The translations under genes were made by a program, and so were the position numbers. From Leishmania martiniquensis (Eukaryota > Euglenozoa > Kinetoplastea > Trypanosomatida > Trypanosomatidae), in NCBI RefSeq assembly GCF_017916325.1, contig NC_090166.1:169001-233000 (forward strand): 64,000 nucleotides of DNA. Direction: 5' to 3'. A model generated the notes under the pieces. The model did no database searches. It saw only the letters and a program-made list of their open reading frames with translations, and was not told the DNA's origin. Shown here one piece after another: positions 50,295-59,386 of this stretch (position 1 is its first letter; every line of letters begins with the position of its first letter).

Positions 50295-53144
50295 CTAGGG
50301 GCCCGCCCTCCGCGTTGCGTGATGCATGTCGGCGAGACGTGCCTTGGCTGCTGCCTCCACAGAAATCACGCCAAGTCGCTCAGCCTTTTCTTTAATGAAC
50401 GCCCACACAACCGGTGCGGTGCGCACTGCCTCCAGCGGCGTGCGCTCTACCAGCTCCACGAACGTTTGCAAGTCGTCACGCGTGAGAAGCTCAGCACGGG
50501 GCTGGCGAATCACAAGAGTGTTCGTCTCCTCCTCCACCACCACCTCGCCCTCCTTGCCGAGCTTCTCTAGGAGGCTGCGGCTGAGAAAAAGGCGTGGGGC
50601 GCTTTGCAGTGCACCTGGGCACGCCTTTGCAAACAAGTCCACCGCCTGAAGAAGCTCCAGGGCGGACACCTTCGTGAGCTCGTTGCGGAAGTCCACCTGC
50701 AGCGGGCCAGGAAGAGGCCGGTACTGGCAGTGGGTGTTCCAATCATTTGTAAAAAGAATCTTGTTGAACATGTCGCGCACGTCCACGTCCAGCTGGGCGT
50801 AGTACGCCTCCTCGGCCTCCACTTCGTCAGCCGCACTGCCTCTGCCGCCCTCATTCTCGGGCGCCGCTGCAGGAGAGGACTTGGCGCGCAGCACCACGTC
50901 CCGCCGCTTGAGCATCAGCTGCTCCAACGCTCCAGACACGTCTGGGATCTGGTGCCGCTCGCACAGCTCTATAAACGCATCGACCTGCGTCAGCGACGCA
51001 ATGGACAGATCCAGCAGATACACGAGGCGCTTTGCAAAGTCCTCCGTCAGCTCCAGCAGAGGCGCAAGGGACTCCAGCGGGATATCGTCCCTCCTCTGCA
51101 AGGCTCCGACCAGCTTCACCACTTCGCACATGTCTCGTGGACGCGGTACAACCGTGACGCTGCCGCGCTGCCGCGGTGCTGCGCTCACGTCGGCGCCGGG
51201 AGTTGTTCCCTCCTCGACTGCGGGGGTGCGTGTCGAGCTCCCGAGGTACTCCCTGCATATCTGGAGGATGCGGTCCAGTTGCGCAGGAACGGGGGTGTCC
51301 TCCTGCGATATGAGCCGCAGCACTTCCATGACATCTGTGCGTGTCAGCCTGCCAGCGGGGGCGAGTACATCGCACACCCGCGCCACAAGCGCATCCACCA
51401 GAACGCTATCGCTGGACTTGAACACACGCGTCGCACTCACCAGCCGAGTGAAGCTTGGCGGAGGGAAGTACGGTAGCATCGGCAAGATGATGGGCTTGAT
51501 GAGGGGGCGCAAATACTGCTGATGCGGGGCGTTGAAGCGGGCAACAATGGCGAGCCACCGTGTGAACGTCGACGGCTTCAATCCGCACATGCGACGCAGC
51601 CGATCTTTCTCCAGGATCTCTGGGTTGCAGCGCTGCAAGCGATCCATGTACGCTGCGGAGGCCGATGGAGCGGATGGGGTTGCTGCCGTGTCCGATTCCT
51701 CTGCCGTGGCCAACGCTGTTTTCGATGCTGCTGCTGCTGCTGCTGCCACCACGCGACGTCGCTTCTTCTCCTCCTCCATATGCTTTTGCACGTGGGCAAA
51801 CATGCAGTCGGCAAGGAAGCGGAACGTGTTCATGGAGGTGTGCCCCATCCGCGCGAGGTTCGACAGAGCGCGGTAAGCCGGCAGCGGCTCCAGCGGGATG
51901 CGCTTGTGCAGCACCGGCATGCGGCGTGCAATCATGTTGAGGAATACCGGGGACGGCACGATCTTCGCGCGTGCCAGCGCCGTCAGCACACGCACCAGCT
52001 GATGCGGGTCACGATAGTCGTTGATGAAGAACGTAAAATAGTTGCCGAGCAGTTGGAAAAAGGCCAAGTCGCGCTTCCGGTGCCCCGCACTGATGCCCAT
52101 GACCACGAGGGCGCGGTACACTGTCGCGGCTGTGATCTCCTCCTCTGCGTGCGTCAGAATCGCGTCGGCAGAGCGCTGCGCATCCGCTGCCTGTTTCTCA
52201 GCCACAAAGACGGCGCTGTCATCGTCGTCCTCCTCGCCGGCATCCGTCGTCTCAGCACGGTGGCCATTATCGTGCTGCGCGGCGCCAACGGACCCCTCAG
52301 CGGTGAATGTCCCCCCTGCTGTGCGGACAGACGTGTGCGGATCTTGCTGCCTCTTCTTCTTTGCCTCTAGCTGCGTCGCCGCGACGGTAGCGAGTCGAGC
52401 AATGCGGTCGCGCACCATATCCTTGTACTGAGTGCCGTAGCGGAGCATGGTAGAGCGACTCCAGTGACAGTCGACGATGTCCAGCAGCTGTGACACATGG
52501 AACTCTTGCAGGCGCTCCAGCAGGACAGGAAAGAGGATGTGCTCCTCCTGCGGTGACACGAGGGCGACGTTCTCCGTGGAGCGCAGGTAGGCTGTGGCGA
52601 TATCGGTCAGTTCCTGGACAGAGAGCTCATAATAGTTCTGCTGCTGCTGAAGGATGTACGCCTCATCCCCCGTGACCGCCTCACTGAGAGCGTCGCCCTC
52701 ATGGCGCGCTGTGGCTACCGCGACCACCTCTGCCGCAATAGCCTCTCGAGCAGAATTCACGGCGGCGGCACTCTGCGCAGTGTTGGCATTGCCATCCTCG
52801 GCATCGCCGTGGCCGCGCTTTATCGCTGGCTTCTTCGCGCTGCTGCCGCCACTCGCCGCTGCGACGGTCTGGTAGAGCAACGCCGCCTCTGAGATGGCAG
52901 AAAGCGGTGCGGTGGCGGCAGCGGTCGAAACGTGGGCGCTGCTGCGGTGAGACAGCTCTTCCTCGTCATCGTCCATCAGCTCTGCCACGCCCTCTTCGGT
53001 GGGGAGGACGGCGCGCCGCTGCGTCCCGACCCACCGCTTCTGGTAGTAAGGGGCGCAGTTACACGATACAGAACGGAATGCGCAGAGGCCCGGCGGCAAC
53101 AGTGTGGCAGACCGCAGCGCTAGCGCCATCGAAAGCCGCTGCAT
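50295..53144 (-). CDS. mitochondrial helical protein, RESC11 (MRB8180/4150)-like
   Basis: The 949-residue protein begins with a basic, Leu/Ala/Ser-rich presequence (MQRLSMALALRSATLL) typical of mitochondrial import. The rest is largely alpha-helical, with repeated 30-40 residue helical units, for example near HQLVRVLTALARAKIVPSPVF and PLPAYRALSNLARMGHTSMN, resembling kinetoplastid PPR/ARM-like RNA-binding proteins. Low-complexity acidic and Ala/Lys inserts separate them. Its neighbour upstream is a second protein of the same type. In T. brucei the adjacent genes for MRB4150 and MRB4160 lie, as I recall, a short distance from mevalonate kinase, which makes RESC11 the best guess. No catalytic motif is visible. 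An extension to 53177 starts at GTG. Confidence 0.75.
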   Translation of the reverse strand: MQRLSMALALRSATLLPPGLCAFRSVSCNCAPYYQKRWVGTQRRAVLPTEEGVAELMDDDEEELSHRSSAHVSTAAATAPLSAISEAALLYQTVAAASGGSSAKKPAIKRGHGDAEDGNANTAQSAAAVNSAREAIAAEVVAVATARHEGDALSEAVTGDEAYILQQQQNYYELSVQELTDIATAYLRSTENVALVSPQEEHILFPVLLERLQEFHVSQLLDIVDCHWSRSTMLRYGTQYKDMVRDRIARLATVAATQLEAKKKRQQDPHTSVRTAGGTFTAEGSVGAAQHDNGHRAETTDAGEEDDDDSAVFVAEKQAADAQRSADAILTHAEEEITAATVYRALVVMGISAGHRKRDLAFFQLLGNYFTFFINDYRDPHQLVRVLTALARAKIVPSPVFLNMIARRMPVLHKRIPLEPLPAYRALSNLARMGHTSMNTFRFLADCMFAHVQKHMEEEKKRRRVVAAAAAAASKTALATAEESDTAATPSAPSASAAYMDRLQRCNPEILEKDRLRRMCGLKPSTFTRWLAIVARFNAPHQQYLRPLIKPIILPMLPYFPPPSFTRLVSATRVFKSSDSVLVDALVARVCDVLAPAGRLTRTDVMEVLRLISQEDTPVPAQLDRILQICREYLGSSTRTPAVEEGTTPGADVSAAPRQRGSVTVVPRPRDMCEVVKLVGALQRRDDIPLESLAPLLELTEDFAKRLVYLLDLSIASLTQVDAFIELCERHQIPDVSGALEQLMLKRRDVVLRAKSSPAAAPENEGGRGSAADEVEAEEAYYAQLDVDVRDMFNKILFTNDWNTHCQYRPLPGPLQVDFRNELTKVSALELLQAVDLFAKACPGALQSAPRLFLSRSLLEKLGKEGEVVVEEETNTLVIRQPRAELLTRDDLQTFVELVERTPLEAVRTAPVVWAFIKEKAERLGVISVEAAAKARLADMHHATRRAGP

Positions 53145-53846
53145 TGCTGTTGAGAACGCGGGGCGAACGCAAAGCACCCAGTCCGAAAAAAAAAAGATCT
53201 TCGCAGAGCACGTCCATCAGCAGAAAAGATGGGGAAAGCGTGAGCGACGACACGCCTTGTCGCGTGGGGGAGGGGGAGCCGCAAGGGCCGATACGGAAGG
53301 GGGGAGGAGGGGAGGGATGGCGAGGCGTACAGAGAGACAGGGGCCCGGAGAGAGCGAGAGCGCCCAAGGGAAAGGAGAGAGGGGGAGGCGTCGTCGGAAT
53401 GGAGATGCACAACGGAAGAACGCATACTCGGCTGCGCTACACACTCGTGGGGCGGCACAGAAACGTTCTATATGAACTTTCGACGCACACACACACAATA
53501 CAACGATACGTCACTGCTGTCTCCCCTCCCTTCTCCTTCGCATTGTGTGTGTACGTCCACCGCAGCGGCGTATGCGCTGGGGGCTCTTTCACGTCTCCCC
53601 TCTTTTCGCTTTGAGCTTAGCTCAGATGCGATGCTGGAAACGGAGCTCTGACAGAGCGTCCACGACAGCATCGCAAGCAACTCTTTGGCCATCGCATCCG
53701 AATAGGCGCACCCTACACCGTTACCAAACATTGTGCACTTCACTGACTCCTCGCATATGCGCACACAGGCAAGGGAGGATGCACTGCACTCGATATAGAA
53801 GAGACGCCACAAAGCTGTCTGACCGTCTCCTCTCGCCCTATCCTCC
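53145..53846. other. spacer between the two mitochondrial protein genes
   Basis: There is no gene. A minus-strand T-run (A-run at 53187-53196 on the plus strand) and CT-rich sequence lie upstream of the 53144 start and fit a splice signal. Confidence 0.6.
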
Positions 53847-56654
53847 TCAATGTTTTTTCGACGAAGACCCATTCGGTAGAGCTCCGTGCAGCGCCTTATT
53901 CAAGTACACCCTCATTGCCTCCTTCGTTTCCGCGGAGCCAAAGCGGCGCGTCAGCTCTGCAATGTACAGCCATACCGACCGTTGGCGCTGTAGCTTGCGG
54001 AGCGGCGACCTGGCCATCATCGCAATCACCGAGTCCACCTTGGCCGTATCGCAGTGCACATGGCCCAGAACCTTCAGCACGTCGTCGTCCTTGTCCGAGG
54101 GAGAGATGCGGCTGTTAGACAGCTTGGCGAGAACGGCGCGTGTGACCGTCTTATCGATCCACGACGGTAGCGTCCGCGAGATCCTCTGCGCTGCTGGGTG
54201 GGAGGAGGGCGGCGTGTAGAGAGCTTCGGATTCCAAGTGGCCTTGCTGGAAAAGTTGGGCTCCTTGCAAGATGCTGTAGAGTCCCGCCTTCTTCATGGTG
54301 AATGCGAACAGCTCAAATTCTTTCGCCGCCAGCTCTGCCTTCACGGTCACCATGCGCTCGAACATGAACACAAACTCGCTGTACACCGAAAGGGCGGCCC
54401 TCGTCACCTGCGGAAGGTCGTCCTCAGAGAGGTCCTCCCACCTCGGTGAGTCGGCCCACCGATGCGATGTCTGCTCCCCCGCTGCTCCTGTGTTGAGCGC
54501 GTCGACCCGCTTCACGACCTGTTTCTGGTGGGCCTCACGACGGCACTCTTCCCGATCGATGGCCACTGCCCTGGAGGCGAGCAGCTCCTGCACTGCCGGG
54601 TATTGCGTCTTATTGGCTCGCATGCGCAGGAGCACAGTGCACTCCAGCAGCCGATCTGAGTTCGAGCTAGAGGTCACTTGCAACTGAAGGAGCCGGTCCA
54701 CCTGAGCACAGAGAAGATTCACCACTTCGCGAATGCGCTGCCCCTGAGGCGAGGTCTCTTCGTAGCGCCTGCTGAGGGTGTAGAGGAGGTCGCCCATAGC
54801 GGCCACTTCTGCGGCCCGAACGAGTGTGTGCTGCGCCTCGCACGTGGCCGAGAAGAGCTCCGCAAAGTCGTCCAAGTGCACGTTTTGGAATACGGCCGGC
54901 GCCTTCGCGGCGGTCTTCAAGGCTGCCTTCGCTAGTGGAAGCGCGTACGCAGCGGTGGTACCACGCTGGACTAAGCGGTCTATGACCGCCTGCAGAAGCG
55001 TGGGCGACTGACTTCGTGTGTGGCGCACGACCTGGAGAAGAAGAATGAGCTGCTTGGCATTGAGGTATGGCACAAGTGGGATGAGGAGCTCGTCTGCCAT
55101 GCGTGTCGCAGAGACACCAAACGGCACCCCCAGCTCGCCGGCGAGCTGCAGTAGCTCGAGGAATTCGTGCGTCTGCAGGTCTGCAACTTGCTGGATGCGG
55201 CGCGCCGCCACTGATTTGGGCAGCGGTGCAAGCGTTCGCGGGGGGCTGCTCAGGCGCATCTCTGCCGCACTGACAAAAGAGAACGGCTCAATACTTCGCT
55301 TCGCCGCCGCCACTGCCCCTTCGCTGTCCCCGCTCGAGTGGTCATCGAAATTCGCTGCCTCCAACTCAAAGGCAACGTTGCGCAACGTCTGGTCCGCCAG
55401 GAGATGCAGAACCGTCGGATCGCCATCCCATTTCACCAGTTTCAGCACCTTGAGGAAGCGGTAGAGCTGGCGGGTCGAGAGGGTGCTGAAGAAATGGCCC
55501 GCGCGCGGCGCTTTTGTGGACGATGGCGCCGGTGAGGGGGGCGGGGGGCCTGCGAGGGCGGAGGCGGGGGTGGACGTGTCGTCCTCTGGTGGTGCTGTGC
55601 CGGCATCGGTGGCAAGCTCGCCTCCTAGCGCCTCATTCATGCTCACCACACGCTGCACCATGGCATCCCAGAAGGTCGCTGGCGCCGGACACCCCGTCGA
55701 GTGCACAGACCACATGAGTGAAATGATCCCCTCCGCCTTGGCCGGAGATTGTAGGTCTTGGCTGGCCGTTGTCGCAAGCGCCCCGATGAAGGACGAGATG
55801 CCGCTGAGTGACTCTGTCGCCTTGCGCCGACGCACGACGGACTTGAGGGCAAAGGCGCAGTTGTTCAGGAGCGCACGCGCGCCCTGTGGATCCATCGCAT
55901 TCGTCTGCAGTTCCTCGGTGGCCCAGCAGCGGACCAGATCCATTACATAGGGTTGGCGGTCACCGCCGGCGACGCTGCTGAGCTCGCTTGGCCACCGATA
56001 GCGCAGAAGCCGGCTCGCGACAACGAGTGGCACTCGACGCTCTTCAACGAGAGTGCAGGCCTTCCGTATTAGCGCCCTTTTCTCCGTTCCGCTGAGCCGG
56101 AGATCCCACAGTCGTCGCTGCAAGTGAGCTGCACGCTGACGCGTCGCAGCGCATGCAGACTGCGCCTGTTCCTCCGCCCTTGCCTGCTGTCGAATGTAGG
56201 AGACGATCAGGTTAACGTAGCGGTTGCAGTCCTCCGGCGTCTCGAGCAGCCGAACATCGTGTAGCGCATCGGCCAACTCTTTCCTGCTCTTCGTATTCAT
56301 GATTTTCTTGATGCGTCGAAGTGCGACCTGGTCGATAGGGAGCGCAAGGTGTGAGCCGCCTGCACCTCCGCTCGAGCTGTACACATAAGGCAGCAGTTGG
56401 GACACCAATGAAACCGGGCGCTGCTCTTTGCCAGTCTCCCCTTCTGCCTGCTCCTGCTCGGGCGCCGCAGCTGGCGGCGCATCGCTGCCGTCATTGTAGA
56501 GAGTATTCGCATGAACATCCACGGTCAGTACTGCTTCCGCGCTGGCGTGTCGTAGGGCCGTCCAAACAGCGCCCACCGTCGCCGGCGTGCCACCGCGCAC
56601 ACAAGCGAAACGCCACGCCATTGTCAGGCGAGAGTACAGCCGCTGAGCCCTCAT
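53847..56654 (-). CDS. mitochondrial helical protein, RESC12 (MRB8170/4160)-like
   Basis: This protein of about 935 residues has an Arg-rich, Ala-rich N-terminus (MAWRFACVRGG onward) that looks like a mitochondrial presequence, followed by predominantly helical sequence with repeated units similar in style to its neighbour. Stretches such as STRQLYRFLKVLKLVKW, THEFLELLQLAGELGVPF and NAKQLILLLQVVRHT recur with ARM/PPR-like spacing. The C-terminal 150 residues are more globular. Pairing with the downstream gene and remembered synteny to the T. brucei MRB4150/MRB4160 pair suggest the RNA-editing substrate complex subunit RESC12. The ATG at 56654 is the longest; ATG 56621 is equally plausible, because the first AG after the pyrimidine tract may fall between them. 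Confidence 0.75.
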   Translation of the reverse strand: MRAQRLYSRLTMAWRFACVRGGTPATVGAVWTALRHASAEAVLTVDVHANTLYNDGSDAPPAAAPEQEQAEGETGKEQRPVSLVSQLLPYVYSSSGGAGGSHLALPIDQVALRRIKKIMNTKSRKELADALHDVRLLETPEDCNRYVNLIVSYIRQQARAEEQAQSACAATRQRAAHLQRRLWDLRLSGTEKRALIRKACTLVEERRVPLVVASRLLRYRWPSELSSVAGGDRQPYVMDLVRCWATEELQTNAMDPQGARALLNNCAFALKSVVRRRKATESLSGISSFIGALATTASQDLQSPAKAEGIISLMWSVHSTGCPAPATFWDAMVQRVVSMNEALGGELATDAGTAPPEDDTSTPASALAGPPPPSPAPSSTKAPRAGHFFSTLSTRQLYRFLKVLKLVKWDGDPTVLHLLADQTLRNVAFELEAANFDDHSSGDSEGAVAAAKRSIEPFSFVSAAEMRLSSPPRTLAPLPKSVAARRIQQVADLQTHEFLELLQLAGELGVPFGVSATRMADELLIPLVPYLNAKQLILLLQVVRHTRSQSPTLLQAVIDRLVQRGTTAAYALPLAKAALKTAAKAPAVFQNVHLDDFAELFSATCEAQHTLVRAAEVAAMGDLLYTLSRRYEETSPQGQRIREVVNLLCAQVDRLLQLQVTSSSNSDRLLECTVLLRMRANKTQYPAVQELLASRAVAIDREECRREAHQKQVVKRVDALNTGAAGEQTSHRWADSPRWEDLSEDDLPQVTRAALSVYSEFVFMFERMVTVKAELAAKEFELFAFTMKKAGLYSILQGAQLFQQGHLESEALYTPPSSHPAAQRISRTLPSWIDKTVTRAVLAKLSNSRISPSDKDDDVLKVLGHVHCDTAKVDSVIAMMARSPLRKLQRQRSVWLYIAELTRRFGSAETKEAMRVYLNKALHGALPNGSSSKKH

Positions 56655-57304
56655 TTTACATCCGTGCGTCCAAAGGACGAATGTGACGTGGTACAAAGGG
56701 GCCGAGTGCAGTGCGAAAAGCGGCAGGCCCGGGGAGGGGAGCTGTGAGATGCGGATAGCACGAGTGACGTGCCTGCAGTCAGGGGGTGCCACCGAGTCAC
56801 AGGTTACTGTTCAGGCTCTTATCTGAGCCACAGCGCGGAGTAAGAGTGGGGTACATGACACACACACATACACATATATATATATGTATGTATGTATGTA
56901 TGTGTGTGTGCTCACATGACAAGGGAGGGGGCCATGTGCGTAGGCACGTCAGAGTACAAAAAAAAGCGCATGGGAAGACGCGAAAGGAGAAGGGAGAATA
57001 GCGGACAGAGAGGCCTGGAGGAGTGCGCCAGAGAGAGAGAGAAGGCGAGGTACGTGTGCGTTCTTGGCTTCGATGAATGCATGTCGGCTCTCCATCCGTT
57101 GGGCGCACTGGACGAAAAGAAAAACATAAAGCGAATGAGTGAGAGAGAGGCAGGGAGGACCGTCGGTCGTGGTCACACCGCGCTGGCCGCACTGTCATTC
57201 TCGCCGCGTGAAAAACACACAGGGCAATCTGCTTCGCATAGTCCTCCTCCGCTTTAAATGGCCGGTGACAGCATGAAGGGACAGAAATCGCGTGTGGTGA
57301 CGCC
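56655..57304. other. spacer with TA/GTAT microsatellite
   Basis: There is no gene. A compound CA-TA-TGTA tract occupies 56860-56911, about 210 bases upstream of the RESC12-like start. GA-rich blocks follow. Confidence 0.6.
56860..56911. repeat. compound CA/TA/GTAT microsatellite
   Basis: CA dinucleotides, TA dinucleotides, then GTAT tetranucleotides and TG dinucleotides follow one another without a break. Confidence 0.8.
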
Positions 57305-58261
57305 TCATCGTGATTTTGGCCTCCGTGCCCTTTCCACTGGCCGATAGGGGCCGCAGCGCCCGCAGGGCTGACAACCCACGCAGGTGCGCCCACACCCGAA
57401 ACAGTTCCACACAATACGGTGGGCACCGCTGCAATCGTCCGGTGCCGGTGGCATGCTGAACAAAGATGCTGATTTGGCCGATCGATTAGGATCCCGGCGC
57501 GGCTGCAGCGTGGGGGTGTGCGGTGCAGTGAGTTGTTGCCATGTCGCCAGTTGAAAGTGGGTGGCCACCACATACCACTCGAGGCTCTCTGGGCGGGAGG
57601 CAAGCGGCTTGCATGCCCTGACGTAGCGGAACAACGCCCGGGTGGCTGCGAGAACCTGTGCAAAGTGTTGGCCCTGAAGCACCTTCGAGACGAAGCAGAC
57701 GGAAAGCATTGGAGGCGATGCGCTTGATGAGTGCTGCGCTGCAATGGTGGGCAGACGGGGCGTGGGGCCAAAGTGCTGGAACAGTTTGCTGGCCAACAGC
57801 AGGGCGCTCAGTGCCATTTGGTTTTGCGCATATGTGACGGAGAAGGCGCGCTGCCCCTTCACGACAGAGACGCCGTCGTGGAAAACCATATCCACCGACC
57901 TCGCCAGAGGCGCAGCAGAGGCAGCGCAAGACAGGAGCGGCGGCGGCCGCGTGCCAGGAGCCGTAGCGTCAGAGAAGACACCTTCAACTGCCCGAAGAAT
58001 TTGCTGGTGCTGGAGGATATCGCCTCGAACGGCCACAAGGCCCGGCATAGGGTCGATGGGCCGCTGGTCGACTGCAATGACCAGCGGAGGCAGCCCTGAG
58101 TGCGGCGCGTTCTTCGGGAGGTGCATCAGCTCCAACGCCGCCTGTGCGAACCCTCCAGGAGCCGCGGCCAAGTCCACCACCGTCGACGGGCGGAACCGGT
58201 GAAAGATTTCGTACCGGTCATGAAGCTCGATAAGCTTCAAGGCAGACTGGCAGCGATACAT
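57305..58261 (-). CDS. FtsJ/Spb1-type RNA 2'-O-methyltransferase
   Basis: The 318-residue protein is predicted to transfer methyl from SAM to ribose 2'-OH of rRNA or tRNA. The FtsJ tetrad K-D-K-E is complete: K9 in SALKLIELHD, D129 in MVFHDG, K193 in FVSKVLQG, and E228 in SLEWYVV. The SAM loop is VDLAAAPGGF at 29-38. The ACKPLASRPES segment near 216-226 resembles the KPxxSR motif of Spb1/Trm7-type enzymes. The C-terminus adds a cluster of six cysteines in CxxC spacing (287, 290, 294, 297, 300, 303), likely a small zinc-binding module not usual for FtsJ. The N-terminus is unusually short, starting just before K9, but the upstream frame begins with GTG at 58276. Confidence 0.85.
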   Translation of the reverse strand: MYRCQSALKLIELHDRYEIFHRFRPSTVVDLAAAPGGFAQAALELMHLPKNAPHSGLPPLVIAVDQRPIDPMPGLVAVRGDILQHQQILRAVEGVFSDATAPGTRPPPLLSCAASAAPLARSVDMVFHDGVSVVKGQRAFSVTYAQNQMALSALLLASKLFQHFGPTPRLPTIAAQHSSSASPPMLSVCFVSKVLQGQHFAQVLAATRALFRYVRACKPLASRPESLEWYVVATHFQLATWQQLTAPHTPTLQPRRDPNRSAKSASLFSMPPAPDDCSGAHRIVWNCFGCGRTCVGCQPCGRCGPYRPVERARRPKSR

Positions 58262-59386
58262 GCGCCACAGCCCCACTTGGTGACGCGAGGCGAGGATGGG
58301 GCCCTCTGAACTACTCCCGTCCGCCTAGTATGCGCGGTGGGTACGGCTCGGCGGTTTGTACAGTTCGCGTTTATGAGCGCGAAAAGGAAAGGAGCTCGAT
58401 GGAAGCGCCCCGGCGGAGGTGAGAGGAAGGAGATGCGGAGAAGTCCCGCCGCTGGTGTGATCGGTGCTGTAGCGCGCAAGCGCGTAGTGGCGAAGCAGCG
58501 CCATACAGCCGCTTGGAATACAATGGGAAAGACCTCTTCAGTCACTAGACGGCTGCGCGTCCCGTGGCGGATTGGACAAGAGCAGGCGCGAGACAGTCTG
58601 GGTGCTGCTGTGACCCGGAGGAGCTGCATCAAGGACACATAAGCCACCCAAAGCAGGCGAACGCGCGCGAATGCGTGATTTTTTGTGCGTGCGTCGATGT
58701 GCGTGACACCACGAGAAGAACTGCAAAAACATGCGAAAGCCGACTGCCCCAACGCAGCAGTGGAGGAGAGAGAGGGGGGAGAGATGAGAGAGCGCAACAG
58801 AGTTGTCTGTGCATACGCACATCCACATTGTACGACGAATAGGTGCAGATGCGAAGAAACGCGCGCACGCACCGGTACATGCACTGAGCACGACAGTAAA
58901 CAGAAAAGGCAGGTGTGTGTGGGGGGGGAGAGGGGTTAGGGTAGGGTACCGGTAGCCATGGTGATCGTTAGGGGGCGGGGGAGAAGATGAACGCGGTGGT
59001 GAGTGGCAGGTGGCTGGCCGGGTGGAGGAGTGAAGAAACGAAAGAAACGACAGAGAGGGGAGGGAGGAGCATGGCTCCGAGTCACTGCACATGACGCAAG
59101 ACGACGCGTAGACGTCTGTGCACGTTCACCGGCGTGCAAGCAGAGGGTGCCGAAGAAGGCACCACACACCAGCGCATGCAGGGGATCAACGGTTAGGCGA
59201 CAGCGGGGGAGGCAGAGAGGAGCTCAGCCCGCTGCGGAGAGCCAACCAAACGGCTGCCGCGACACCGCACTCCGCACTCGAACCAGTGTATGCGTGTAGC
59301 GCTGCACCAGGCGCTCGCAGGCTTCGCCTACTGCTGTGTGCGAGCAGCTTTCGAGACCCCTCCCCCCATCTTGTCCCTATGGGCCT
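58262..59386. other. spacer upstream of methyltransferase
   Basis: There is no credible gene. It includes CA/TG and GA stretches and one TTAGGG-like unit at 58934-58946, far too short to be a telomeric array. It is presumably the 3' UTR of the pseudokinase gene plus the splice region of the methyltransferase. Confidence 0.6.

Noticed and set aside
58930..58950. Telomere-like TTAGGG motif
   Set aside because: Only one full unit and a partial unit are present, in a G-rich spacer; there is no array.
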